Part shown: in pieces, positions 1-7,659 of the stretch | How the letters are laid out: every line of letters begins with the position of its first letter | Position numbering within the stretch: the first letter of the stretch is position 1 | The notes under the pieces: model-generated | Seen by the model: the letters and a program-made list of their open reading frames with translations, nothing else | Database searches by the model: none | Told to the model about the DNA's origin: nothing | Translations under genes and position numbers: made by a program | Assembly: GCF_000508165.1 (NCBI RefSeq) | Contig: NZ_AYOZ01000012.1 | Location: 1 to 64,000 of the forward strand | DNA: 64,000 nt | Origin: Marinomonas profundimaris | GTDB taxonomy: Bacteria > Pseudomonadota > Gammaproteobacteria > Pseudomonadales > Marinomonadaceae | Reading direction: 5' to 3'

Positions 1-203
1 TCGTGATTCATCTTTTATGTAGGTCGTGCTTTAGCGCGACAAGGGTTTTGTGTAGGTCGTGCTTTAGCGCGACAAGGGTTGTGTGTAGGTCGTGCTTGAG
101 CGCGTCATGGAAGCGATGGGGTCTGCCTGAAGGCCGACCTACAGGTGATTTGTTTTATGGTCGTGATTCATCTTTATGTAGGTCGTGATTTATCGCGACA
201 AGG
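1..203. repeat. 33-bp tandem repeats and related palindromic units
   Basis: Three head-to-tail copies start at 19, 52 and 85, a period of exactly 33 bp. Each begins GTAGGTCGTGCTT and contains GCGCGAC or a variant. A fourth, diverged copy is at 178-203, and an inverted piece (GGCCGACCTAC) lies at 132-142. The flank TCGTGATTCATCTTT at position 1 recurs at about 160. The same words (CCGACCTACAGGTGATTT, GTAGGTCG, GCGCGAC) make up the element at 30645-30706, so this looks like a dispersed intergenic repeat family. An open frame with 11-residue repeats runs through it only because 33 is a multiple of three. Confidence 0.8.
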
Positions 204-1184
204 AAGTTTTGTAAAGATTGGATGCTTTTTGTCGGCCTGAAGACCGACGTTTTGATTCGCACCAGAACCATAATTATTCGCTTCATGAAACCTCGCGTCT
301 TTGTCGGGCTGAAAATATCGTTTACTGCCATCTTTGGCGAGTCCGTGCATTTTGTCCCAGCCGTAAATATGGTCGTCGAGTTCGCATTCTATAAACACGG
401 CTTTGCCGATGGCGTCTGGGTCGGCGTAACGCCCATCATCAAATGTTTTGGTTGGGTGCCAAGGTCGGCCTAATGCGTAGCTGTGCTTTGGCACTTGGTT
501 GTTTTCTCGTATCACGCGACAACGCAAAAACGTCAGGCCGTTATCTTGATGAATCGAGGTACTTGGCGCGGCGATATAACCCCACACTTTGCTTTGGCTC
601 GGCCACGCTCGACACACAATGTCGCAGCGTTCAATCAGGCTTTCCCCACAACCAAACACAAAGTCGATATTACCGCTGATCTTGCAATGGGTGAGATGGC
701 TTTTTTTGCCTTGCGTGCAAAAGGTGTCTTGATAGCTTTCTAGGTTTACGTGTTCCAGAAAAACATGGTCACTTTTATCACTCAAAAGCAGTGCGATGGC
801 CTGAGGGTGCATTGTCTTTGTCGGATCATCTGGGTGTTTTAATGCATTTTTGATGTAGTCCCATTGATTCACTATAGACAGTTTCTTCAGCGTAATGGAA
901 ACGGCGGCGACTTCGACCACACGACTTCCCAATGTGCTGACCAATTGCCCGCCGTGTTCCAGCATGCCAGCACACACTTGTGCGTAGATGATCGTTGATT
1001 CTGCGCCCGCGCCGACGATTTCGACGTTATCCCGCCGAATACAAACGCGCTCATGGTAGCGGCCTGCGTGAATATGAATGCGATAAAGCGAGCCATCCTT
1101 CGGCGCGGCGTCCAGTGCGGCTTGAAGACTAGCAAAATGATCGGGCTGATCCTCTAAAGACACAACGGCGTGAAAGACATCCAT
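174..1184 (-). CDS. Pectinesterase (pectin methylesterase), apparently cytoplasmic
   Basis: Carbohydrate esterase family 8 beta-helix protein that removes methyl esters from galacturonate residues. From the chosen start (336 aa), the family motifs are QDT (about residues 152-154), GNIDFVFG with catalytic Asp near 174, and LGRPW with the substrate Arg near 240. The ATG at 1184 is chosen because AGGAG lies six bases upstream; an in-frame ATG at 1205 has no good ribosome site. No signal peptide or lipobox is visible, unlike the secreted PemA or outer-membrane PemB, so it probably acts on imported methylated oligogalacturonides. The last roughly 25 codons run into repeat-related DNA, and the stop codon lies inside a repeat copy. 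It is the last gene of the pectin locus on this strand and sits behind a terminator that ends the upstream transcript. Confidence 0.88.
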   Translation of the reverse strand: MDVFHAVVSLEDQPDHFASLQAALDAAPKDGSLYRIHIHAGRYHERVCIRRDNVEIVGAGAESTIIYAQVCAGMLEHGGQLVSTLGSRVVEVAAVSITLKKLSIVNQWDYIKNALKHPDDPTKTMHPQAIALLLSDKSDHVFLEHVNLESYQDTFCTQGKKSHLTHCKISGNIDFVFGCGESLIERCDIVCRAWPSQSKVWGYIAAPSTSIHQDNGLTFLRCRVIRENNQVPKHSYALGRPWHPTKTFDDGRYADPDAIGKAVFIECELDDHIYGWDKMHGLAKDGSKRYFQPDKDARFHEANNYGSGANQNVGLQADKKHPIFTKLPCRDKSRPT

Positions 1185-1298
1185 GCTTTGCTCCTGTTTT
1201 TCCATGGCGGATTTTCTAATGTATTTTTTATCACAGCTTTTTATTTCAAGGCGTTCAGTTAAAAACCAGCAAGGTCTTCGGGGAAAGTGATAAACAAA

Positions 1299-1339
1299 AA
1301 AAGAGAGAATGCCGTAACAGCATTCTCTCTTTCTTTTTC
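1299..1339 (-). terminator. Terminator after the RpiB-like isomerase gene
   Basis: A 14-bp stem (AAAAGAGAGAATGC at 1299-1312 pairing with 1320-1333) has a seven-base loop. Read on the minus strand it is followed by a T-run, and the plus strand also has one, so it may work both ways. It lies 35 bases beyond the stop of the isomerase gene and separates it from the pectinesterase. Confidence 0.8.
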
Positions 1340-1373
1340 GCGCTCACCTTGTAATTATTTTTAATAATAAAAA

Positions 1374-2009
1374 CTATAACAAGGAGCGCACGTACGCTTC
1401 GATTTCAGGGCTCTGACCGTTTTCAAAAAAGCACGCTTGGAAACGTTCACCCGTCACCGCTGTTTTTACCAATTCTTGGTCGATGGCTTTCAATGTATCC
1501 AAATAATTGTCTTTGGTGATCGCCGCTTTGACTTGATTCAAAATACCCGCATTGCGCACTTGTGGCTCTTTACGTTCAACAGGATACCCTTCGCCCCGTG
1601 GCCCCGTGAAGGCTTTTTCGAAAATATAACGCGCGTTTAATTCGGCTGCCCAACCAAAACCTTTTGCGAACGCCATCGCAATCGCGTTGCCGTTATTAAT
1701 CTGGTTGAACAAAAAGGCATCCGAAGGTTCTAGACAGTAACCACACAAAACCCCAGGGTGCGCGTTCAGCGACATCATCGACCCTTGGCCTGTGCCACAA
1801 CCCGATACGACGAAGTCCACTGCGTTTGAGTTCAATAACAAGCTCGCCATAATACCCAAATGAATATACGTCAGGTGATGATCGTTATCGTCACTCATGC
1901 CAACATTATAAACATCGTGATTCAGTGGCGCGGCAACCGCATTAAGTTGCTCCAAGATCATTGGGTTTTTGCCCGCTTGGCTGTTTTCCATCATCAGTGC
2001 AATTTTCAT
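1374..2009 (-). CDS. RpiB/LacA/LacB-family sugar isomerase, candidate DhuI-type uronate isomerase
   Basis: A 211-aa protein of the RpiB/LacAB isomerase fold. The family's active-site cysteine is in the motif GCGTGQG (Cys71), followed by the typical conserved block with LEPSDAFLFNQINNGN near residues 93-108. A good ribosome site (GGAG) precedes the ATG. It follows kdgF by 73 bases in the same direction and ends at a strong terminator. The locus has kduD but no kduI. In streptococci an RpiB-fold enzyme named DhuI is known to isomerise 4-deoxy-5-keto-uronate to the KduD-type substrate, so I infer that role here. A plain pentose- or galactose-phosphate isomerase is less likely in this setting. 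The fold is clear; the exact substrate is inferred from context. Confidence 0.8.
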   Translation of the reverse strand: MKIALMMENSQAGKNPMILEQLNAVAAPLNHDVYNVGMSDDNDHHLTYIHLGIMASLLLNSNAVDFVVSGCGTGQGSMMSLNAHPGVLCGYCLEPSDAFLFNQINNGNAIAMAFAKGFGWAAELNARYIFEKAFTGPRGEGYPVERKEPQVRNAGILNQVKAAITKDNYLDTLKAIDQELVKTAVTGERFQACFFENGQSPEIEAYVRSLL

Positions 2010-2082
2010 TATTCACTCCAGAATTCCGTTTTTAGAATTCGTTAAATATGGATTGGTTCTTAATAAAAGGGAACAAGCCGTA

Positions 2083-2403
2083 TCACAAAAAGTCTTTGCG
2101 TACCGGCGTAAAGTTATCCAGCAAAACACCCGGTTCCAAACACAAACAACCGTGCATCACATTTGGCTCTTTATAGAGCGCATCACCTGCCGTGACGATT
2201 TTGGTTTCGTCACCAATTGTGAACTCAAATTTACCGGATAAAACATAGGTTAATTGTTCATGTGGATGCTTGTGCAAGGGGCCGACTGCGCCTTTTTCAA
2301 AATGCACTTCAACGGCCATGATGTTATCGGAATACGCCATTATTTTGCGTGAAACACCTGCACCCAGATCTTCTAGAGGAACATCGTTATTGTAGACAAA
2401 CAT
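2083..2403 (-). CDS. kdgF: KdgF, cupin uronate lineariser
   Basis: A 106-aa single-domain cupin. KdgF converts the 4,5-unsaturated monouronates released by lyases into the linear 4-deoxy-5-ketouronate, speeding a step that otherwise occurs spontaneously. The metal-binding part is visible as HKHPHEQ (residues 44-50) with a later His near 84, followed by the usual YVLSGKFEF strand. The size is typical for KdgF. It is first in a two-gene unit with the RpiB-like isomerase, and a KdgR-type palindrome lies about 75 bases upstream of its start. Cytoplasmic. Confidence 0.88.
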   Translation of the reverse strand: MFVYNNDVPLEDLGAGVSRKIMAYSDNIMAVEVHFEKGAVGPLHKHPHEQLTYVLSGKFEFTIGDETKIVTAGDALYKEPNVMHGCLCLEPGVLLDNFTPVRKDFL

Positions 2404-2475
2404 AGGACAACTCTTTGTATTCTTGTTTTAGACCTTCACACTATAGCAGCATTAGAAAACACTATTCAATCTTTT

Positions 2476-2492
2476 ATGAAAAGCCGTTTCAT
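2476..2492. promoter_or_regulatory. KdgR operator candidate upstream of kdgF
   Basis: ATGAAA-N5-TTTCAT is a perfect palindrome in an AT-rich stretch (TTTTATGAAA before, TTTCATTTATT after). It resembles the KdgR box as I remember it from Dickeya and E. coli (TGAAA and TTTCA half-sites around a short centre). It lies between the kdgR terminator and kdgF, where it could repress the kdgF-isomerase unit. Confidence 0.7.
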
Positions 2493-2511
2493 TTATTTTT
2501 TTAACGCATAA

Positions 2512-2544
2512 AAAAAGCAGGTAACGAGATCGTTCCTGCTTTTT
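2512..2544 (-). terminator. Terminator of kdgR
   Basis: On the minus strand AAAAAGCAGG AACG pairs with CGTT A CCTGCTTTTTTT, with one bulged base and a four-base loop. It starts 18 bases beyond the kdgR stop and ends in a T-run, so it separates kdgR from kdgF. Confidence 0.85.
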
Positions 2545-2562
2545 AGAAGCGCTAAAGAAGAA

Positions 2563-3354
2563 TTACTTGGTATAGCCTAATTTTGCAGAGACTTTCGCTG
2601 CCGCTTCTTGTAACAAGCCAACGTATTTTTCAAACTTTTCAGGTGTATGGCGCAAGGTAGGAAAAGACAAGCTCAGTCCTGCGATCACATTGCCTAAACG
2701 ATCATAAATAGGCGCGCCAATACAACGAAGGCCTTCTTCTTGCTCTTCGTTATCCACGCCATAGCCCAAGGCTTTTACTTCTTTCAATTCCACTAAAAGC
2801 GAATCGATTGAACGGTGTGTTTTCGAGGTAGAAGGCACAAAATCCGTCTGTGCCAGAACGTCTCGTACATAGCTTTCTGGTCGTTCTGCCAAGAGCACTT
2901 TACCAATTGCCGTAGAATACAACGGATTACGACCACCAACACGAGACTGCATGCGCAGGTTATATTGAGCGTCCACCTTGAAGATATACACAATGTTGTC
3001 GCCGTCACGAATACCAAGGTGAAGCGCTTCTTTTGTTTGCTCACCAATGGCCGCCATGTAAGGTTCGGTTAACGCGACCAAATCTACGTGTTCCAACGCT
3101 TTGGCGCTCACTTCAAACAACTTAAGCGTCAAAGAATACCGATCATCGTCGCCTTCTTGACGAACAAATCCGAGCATTTTCATCGTTTGCAGAAAACGAT
3201 ACACAGTACTCTTAGACGTCATAACGATTTGGGACAGTTCGGTAACGCCCAACGATTTGTGATCCGCCAGCGCATTTAAGATGGCAAACACCTTCATGAC
3301 CGACGATACGGGTTCGATTTGTTGATTATTCTCTTCTTTCATAATAAGTTTCAT
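2563..3354 (-). CDS. kdgR: KdgR, IclR-family repressor of pectin catabolism
   Basis: A 263-aa IclR-family regulator with an N-terminal winged helix-turn-helix (about residues 17-75; VTELSQIVMTSKSTVYRFLQ is the HTH) and a C-terminal effector domain (about 90-260). Long stretches match what I remember of E. coli and Dickeya KdgR, such as RNPLYSTAIGKVLLA and DNEEQEEGLRCI, and the length equals E. coli KdgR. KdgR represses pectinolysis and transport genes and is released by KDG. It lies between kduD and kdgF on the same strand, with its own terminator. A second ATG (3342) four codons in is possible; neither start has a strong ribosome site. Confidence 0.93.
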   Translation of the reverse strand: MKLIMKEENNQQIEPVSSVMKVFAILNALADHKSLGVTELSQIVMTSKSTVYRFLQTMKMLGFVRQEGDDDRYSLTLKLFEVSAKALEHVDLVALTEPYMAAIGEQTKEALHLGIRDGDNIVYIFKVDAQYNLRMQSRVGGRNPLYSTAIGKVLLAERPESYVRDVLAQTDFVPSTSKTHRSIDSLLVELKEVKALGYGVDNEEQEEGLRCIGAPIYDRLGNVIAGLSLSFPTLRHTPEKFEKYVGLLQEAAAKVSAKLGYTK

Positions 3355-3462
3355 TTTTTTTGAAATGTGATTTTGCGATTGTAGAGTAATTTTTTATACA
3401 TAGAAATCCCAAGATGACAAAATGAAACCGAATCGACCGCTATCGCTACAAAAATATGACCA

Positions 3463-4221
3463 CTAACGCGCCAACCAGCCACCATCCACCGCAATGGTGT
3501 AACCGTTTACATAACGAGACGCCTCTGACGCCAAAAACACAATTGGCCCCGCCATATCGCCAGGCGTTCCCCATCGACCCGCTGGGATACGTCCCAAAAT
3601 TTCGCTAGAGCGATCTTCATCGGCGCGCAATGCAGACGTGTTGTCTGTCGCCATATAACCTGGTGCAATGCCGTTCACATTGATGCCATGTTGCGCCCAT
3701 TCGTTTGCCATCAAACGCGTCACGCCCATCACGCCGCTTTTGGAAGCAGTATAAGAAGGCACTCGAATGCCGCCCTGATAAGACAACATGGACGCAATAT
3801 TGATAATATTACCGCCCGTTCCCTGAGCCATAATTTGCTTAGCAAAGCCCTGAGACATAAAAAAGACCGCTTTAATATTGAGATCCATCACGTCGTCCCA
3901 GTCTTTTTCCGTAAAATCAATCGCATCATTTCGACGAATAATACCGGCGTTATTCACTAGAATGTCCACTTTACCAAACGCCAACACCGCTTCTTTCATG
4001 ACTAAATCAACGCTGTCCAGTTTGCTCATGTCCGCAATAACACTGTGAAATTTCCGACCCGTTTTTGCCATTAGCTCAATGGTTTCTGTTGGAACACTGC
4101 GATTGACTCCCACAATGTCCGCGCCCGCATTGGCCAGCGCCAGCGCCATGCCTTGGCCCAATCCGGTATTACAGCCAGTGACAATCGCCACTTTATTACT
4201 CAAATCAAACATTTCTTGCAT
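3463..4221 (-). CDS. kduD: KduD, 2-dehydro-3-deoxy-D-gluconate 5-dehydrogenase
   Basis: Short-chain dehydrogenase that reduces 2,5-diketo-3-deoxygluconate to KDG with NAD(P)H. Visible are the cofactor motif TGCNTGLG (about residues 15-22), NNAG, the catalytic Ser in INIASMLS, and YTASKSG (Tyr and Lys of the YxxxK motif). The ends RVPSYTASKSGVMGV and YTIAVDGGWLAR are typical of KduD. The ATG at 4221 is chosen for its AGGTGAG ribosome site; a GTG nine bases earlier would overlap that site. It lies downstream of the importer genes beyond a hairpin and upstream of kdgR. Length is 252 aa, the usual size. Confidence 0.94.
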   Translation of the reverse strand: MQEMFDLSNKVAIVTGCNTGLGQGMALALANAGADIVGVNRSVPTETIELMAKTGRKFHSVIADMSKLDSVDLVMKEAVLAFGKVDILVNNAGIIRRNDAIDFTEKDWDDVMDLNIKAVFFMSQGFAKQIMAQGTGGNIINIASMLSYQGGIRVPSYTASKSGVMGVTRLMANEWAQHGINVNGIAPGYMATDNTSALRADEDRSSEILGRIPAGRWGTPGDMAGPIVFLASEASRYVNGYTIAVDGGWLAR

Positions 4222-4255
4222 ACATCTCACCTAGTCACTTTTTTAAATCACGAAA

Positions 4256-4288
4256 AAGCGCCATCCCTTTTTCAAAGGAATGACGCTT
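4256..4288 (-). terminator. Hairpin with T-run between togB and kduD
   Basis: On the minus strand AAGCGTCATTCCTTT pairs with AAAGGGATGGCGCTT with two mismatches and is followed by TTTTTCG. It starts just beyond the togB stop. It may end or attenuate the importer transcript before kduD. Confidence 0.75.
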
Positions 4289-4293
4289 CTCTG

Positions 4294-5580
4294 CTATCGC
4301 ATTGCTCTGCGTAGAATACGGTTGCCTTTCGACATAAAGTCTTTCGCGGCGTCTTCGACACTGATGTCACCTTGGTCCATTTTTTCCATCATTTCTTCGA
4401 ACAAACCTAAAAACCTTGGGTTTTCAAAATGCGCTGACGTCAAAATATGCTTTGGCAAATCGTTAATTTGTGACAAACCCGCCACCGATAAATCGTCGTC
4501 TTTGATGGTGCCATCCAACGACAATGCTCGACGCGCTGCCAAACTCAGTGGCACACCACGCGCCAGTCCCATCGCGTTGTAACCCGCTGGTTCATTTAAG
4601 ATAAAGTTAATCAACTTCGCCGCGTCTTCTGGATTCTCAGAATTCTTACCGATCGAAAACATTTGCGCAGGCTTATAAAACAAACCCGCGTCTTTAGAGC
4701 CTTTTAGCATCGGATAGAAGCCCAACTCCAACGACATAGGTGGTTTCAAGTTGTCGTTGTATTTATTGATAGCGGAGTTCCACATGTACACGCCCGCCCA
4801 TTGGCCATTGATCCACGGCTTATGTTCGTACAGGTTCGCCTTGCCAAAACCGGCAACGTATTTGCTGCTCGGCGCCACATGGTTTTTGATCATGTCCGCG
4901 TACATCTGGAAAAACTCCAGCATTTGCGCTTCGGAATAGGCGATTTTTTTATTCACGTCATCCACCATTGGAATACCGTATTTCTGAACCATAAAGGAAC
5001 GGTTCATCGCGATAACATCACGACCTTCTAGGATGATTGGAAAGTATTCGTCACCAAGTTTTTCTTTGAAAATCGGCCCCGCTTTCATGATGTCATCCCA
5101 GCTGACTGGGTACGCCAATCCCGCTCTGTCCCATGTGTCTTTATTGAAATAAAACACGCGAGCTGCCATCGAAATAGGCAGACCGTTCAACTTGCCGTCA
5201 TTCGTTCCAGCCGCTAAGGCACTTTCGTCAAATTGCGACAAATCAAGCACATCGCTGTAGTCAAGAAGGTCTTTAAAACCATCTCCTCGAGCCGAGAAAA
5301 TGGGCATCCAATTCCAGTTTGTTTGCATCACATCCGGTTCCGTATTACCGGCAATTTGCGTGGTTAAGCGCTCTAAATGACCACCCCAACCCGTGTATTC
5401 CGTTTTTACGGAAATAGTGGGATTGGCCTTTTCAAATTCTTTTACCGCGTCGTTGGTGGCCGCGTGACGAGAGTTTCCGCCCCACCACGACATGCGTAGT
5501 TCTTCAGCGTTTGCATTTACACTCACCATCGACCCAACAGAAGCGATGCCAACTAAGAAAGCGATTGTTTTTATTTTCAT
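4294..5580 (-). CDS. togB: TogB-like oligogalacturonate-binding protein of an ABC importer
   Basis: A 428-aa extracellular solute-binding protein of family 1. It begins with a signal peptide (MKIK, hydrophobic core, VNANA with likely cleavage before EE at about residue 26). The mature start LRMSWWGGNSRHAATNDAVKEF fits sugar-oligomer binding proteins. It is fourth in the importer set togM-togN-togA-togB, 21 bases after the ATPase gene. Position, and its place beside kduD, kdgR and ogl, indicate oligogalacturonate as ligand, captured in the periplasm. The family is certain; the ligand is inferred. Confidence 0.87.
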   Translation of the reverse strand: MKIKTIAFLVGIASVGSMVSVNANAEELRMSWWGGNSRHAATNDAVKEFEKANPTISVKTEYTGWGGHLERLTTQIAGNTEPDVMQTNWNWMPIFSARGDGFKDLLDYSDVLDLSQFDESALAAGTNDGKLNGLPISMAARVFYFNKDTWDRAGLAYPVSWDDIMKAGPIFKEKLGDEYFPIILEGRDVIAMNRSFMVQKYGIPMVDDVNKKIAYSEAQMLEFFQMYADMIKNHVAPSSKYVAGFGKANLYEHKPWINGQWAGVYMWNSAINKYNDNLKPPMSLELGFYPMLKGSKDAGLFYKPAQMFSIGKNSENPEDAAKLINFILNEPAGYNAMGLARGVPLSLAARRALSLDGTIKDDDLSVAGLSQINDLPKHILTSAHFENPRFLGLFEEMMEKMDQGDISVEDAAKDFMSKGNRILRRAMR

Positions 5581-5601
5581 GCCTTTTTTCCTCGTTAGTG
5601 A

Positions 5602-6735
5602 TTAAAGAGAGATATTTCTCTCCGTTTCTTTATCAAAAATGTGCGCGTTGCTCATTTCGAAATGAAAGGTTTGTTCTTTGCCGATGGCGTCCTGCAGTTT
5701 GGCTTCCACCACATCGGACGGCACTCGCGTACAGAGTTCTCGGCCTTCTACGGTGAAATGCACATAAAACTCCGCGCCCATGTTTTCCATTCGAACAATG
5801 GTTCCGGTGATAATTTCGTCTTGTGGTGACGTTTCGTCGGCCAATTTGATGAACTCAGGGCGAATGCCGAACACTACGTTTTCGGTAAAATTGACCAAGA
5901 CCTTTTGCAGTTTTTCATCCGGTAATGCCAAGATCTGTGACGCTAACGCCAGATGACACTTGCCTTCGCCCGCGCGGTCTAATCGCGTTTCAATCATGTT
6001 CATTTCGGGCGCACCGATGAACCCCGCGACGAACAAATTCGTCGGGTATTTGTATAAGTTGGCGGGGGTATCGACCTGCATAATATGGCCGTCTTTCATC
6101 ACACAAATACGATCGCCCATGGTCATGGCTTCGGTTTGATCGTGCGTAACATAGACGCTGGTTGCTGAACGATTGGTTTTTTTCAGTGTTTTGTGCAAAT
6201 CCGAAATACGCACTCGCATGGACGCTCGCAATTTGGCGTCCAAATTGGACAACGGCTCGTCAAACAAGAAAACCTGCGGGCGTTTTACGATGGCGCGCCC
6301 CACGGCCACACGTTGGGCTTGCCCACCCGACAATTGACGCGGCAAGCGGTCTAACAAGTCCGTCAGCTCCAATAACTCGGCGGCTTCATTGACTTGCTTT
6401 TCGATGTCCGCCTTACTCACTTTGGCCAATTTCAAACCAAAACCTAAGTTTTCTCGCACACTCATGTGGGGGTACAAGGCGTAATTCTGGAACACCATGG
6501 CAATGCCACGATCTTTCGGTGGCAAACCATTCACGACTTTTCCACCAATGCTGATTGAACCGCCCGTGATCGATTCCAACCCCGCTAACATGCGCAACGT
6601 GGTGGATTTTGCACAACCGGACGGCCCGATAACCACGAGGAATTCACCGTCTTGGATTTCAAGGTTAATACCATGAACCGCTTTGAAGCCGTTCGAATAC
6701 ACTTTGGTTAAATTTTCAAAGACAACTTTAGACAT
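5602..6735 (-). CDS. togA: TogA-like ABC importer ATPase
   Basis: A 377-aa sugar-importer ATPase of the MalK/UgpC class. The N-terminal nucleotide-binding domain has Walker A GPSGCAKSTT (about residues 37-46), Q-loop, signature LSGGQAQRVAVGRA, Walker B VFLFDEPLSNLDAKLR and switch His in VYVTHDQTEAM. The C-terminal part (from about 240) is the TOBE-type regulatory domain. The second glycine of the usual GCGKST is alanine here; I recall the same change in some TogA and MsmK proteins. It lies ten bases after togN on the same strand and energises TogMN. Confidence 0.9.
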   Translation of the reverse strand: MSKVVFENLTKVYSNGFKAVHGINLEIQDGEFLVVIGPSGCAKSTTLRMLAGLESITGGSISIGGKVVNGLPPKDRGIAMVFQNYALYPHMSVRENLGFGLKLAKVSKADIEKQVNEAAELLELTDLLDRLPRQLSGGQAQRVAVGRAIVKRPQVFLFDEPLSNLDAKLRASMRVRISDLHKTLKKTNRSATSVYVTHDQTEAMTMGDRICVMKDGHIMQVDTPANLYKYPTNLFVAGFIGAPEMNMIETRLDRAGEGKCHLALASQILALPDEKLQKVLVNFTENVVFGIRPEFIKLADETSPQDEIITGTIVRMENMGAEFYVHFTVEGRELCTRVPSDVVEAKLQDAIGKEQTFHFEMSNAHIFDKETERNISL

Positions 6736-6745
6736 ACTATTTCAC

Positions 6746-7657
6746 CTATCCCTTAACGCCGCCGGACGAAATACCTTCTACGAAGTAATTCTGTGCGATG
6801 AGGAAAACAACAATTGACGGAACAATGGCAATCGATGCCATCGCCAAAATTTCATTCCACTGAGTCCCTTCTGTCACATCGATGGACAGTTTCAACGCCA
6901 AGGCGATGGGGTATTTTTCTACGCTGGAAATGTAAATAAGCGGGCCAAGGAAATCGTTCACAGACCACATGAACTGGAACAGCGCCACGGAAATAATCGC
7001 CGGTTTCAGCATTGGCACCACGATGTACCAAAGCAGCTGATACGAGTTACAACCGTCAATTTGCGCCGCTTCTTCCATGTCCGTGGGCAAACCACGCAGG
7101 AACTGAATCAACATGAAGACAAAAAAACCCTGCGTCGCGAACGCCATCGGAAGATACAAGGGCAAGTAGCTGTCTAACATGCCCATTTCACGGAACATTA
7201 AGTACTGAGGAATCAACAACACCGACGTAGGCAACAAGATGGTTGCGACCAAGGTCACAAACCAAAACTTCTTAAAAGGAATCTCAAAACGGGCGAAGCC
7301 ATACGCCACAATCACCGACGAAATGACCGTCAAAATGACTTTCGGCACCACGTAATACAGTGTGTTAATGAAAAAGCGTCCGAAGGTGTATTCCGTTCCA
7401 GTTTTCCAACCATTGATAAAACCATCAAAAGAAAACTCTTTTGGCCAAAGGCTCAATGAACTGAAAATCTCGTGGTTTGGTTTGAACGCCGCCGAAAACA
7501 TCCAAAATAACGGGTACAGCATCACCAATCCAAAAAACACCAAAATGACATAACGAATGCTCGCGCCAATTTTTTGCTTGCGCAGCTCCGCTCTTAATAA
7601 AGGATTATTTTTCATGTCCGCCGCCAGCGCGGCTTTCTCGGGAAAGATTTTATTCAT
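6746..7657 (-). CDS. togN: TogN-like ABC permease
   Basis: A 303-aa inner-membrane permease of the MalG type with six predicted membrane segments, the first near residues 34-55. The ATPase-contact EAA motif reads EEAAQIDGCNSYQLLWYIVVPMLKP in pieces near residues 195-220. It starts two bases after togM ends, showing translational coupling. It pairs with TogM to form the channel of the predicted oligogalacturonate importer. Confidence 0.9.
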   Translation of the reverse strand: MNKIFPEKAALAADMKNNPLLRAELRKQKIGASIRYVILVFFGLVMLYPLFWMFSAAFKPNHEIFSSLSLWPKEFSFDGFINGWKTGTEYTFGRFFINTLYYVVPKVILTVISSVIVAYGFARFEIPFKKFWFVTLVATILLPTSVLLIPQYLMFREMGMLDSYLPLYLPMAFATQGFFVFMLIQFLRGLPTDMEEAAQIDGCNSYQLLWYIVVPMLKPAIISVALFQFMWSVNDFLGPLIYISSVEKYPIALALKLSIDVTEGTQWNEILAMASIAIVPSIVVFLIAQNYFVEGISSGGVKG

Positions 7658-7659
7658 TA

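Noticed and set aside
3-188. A 61-residue frame with 11-residue repeats (LCRSCFSATRV)
   Set aside because: It arises from the 33-bp DNA repeat; no ribosome site, and the repeat also occurs in intergenic DNA elsewhere.
1-203. CRISPR array at the left end
   Set aside because: The 33-bp period has no unique spacers: the whole unit is repeated, and no cas genes are near.
3349-3365. TTTCA-T7-TGAAA at the kdgR start as an operator
   Set aside because: The half-sites are in the opposite order from the KdgR box and overlap the coding start.
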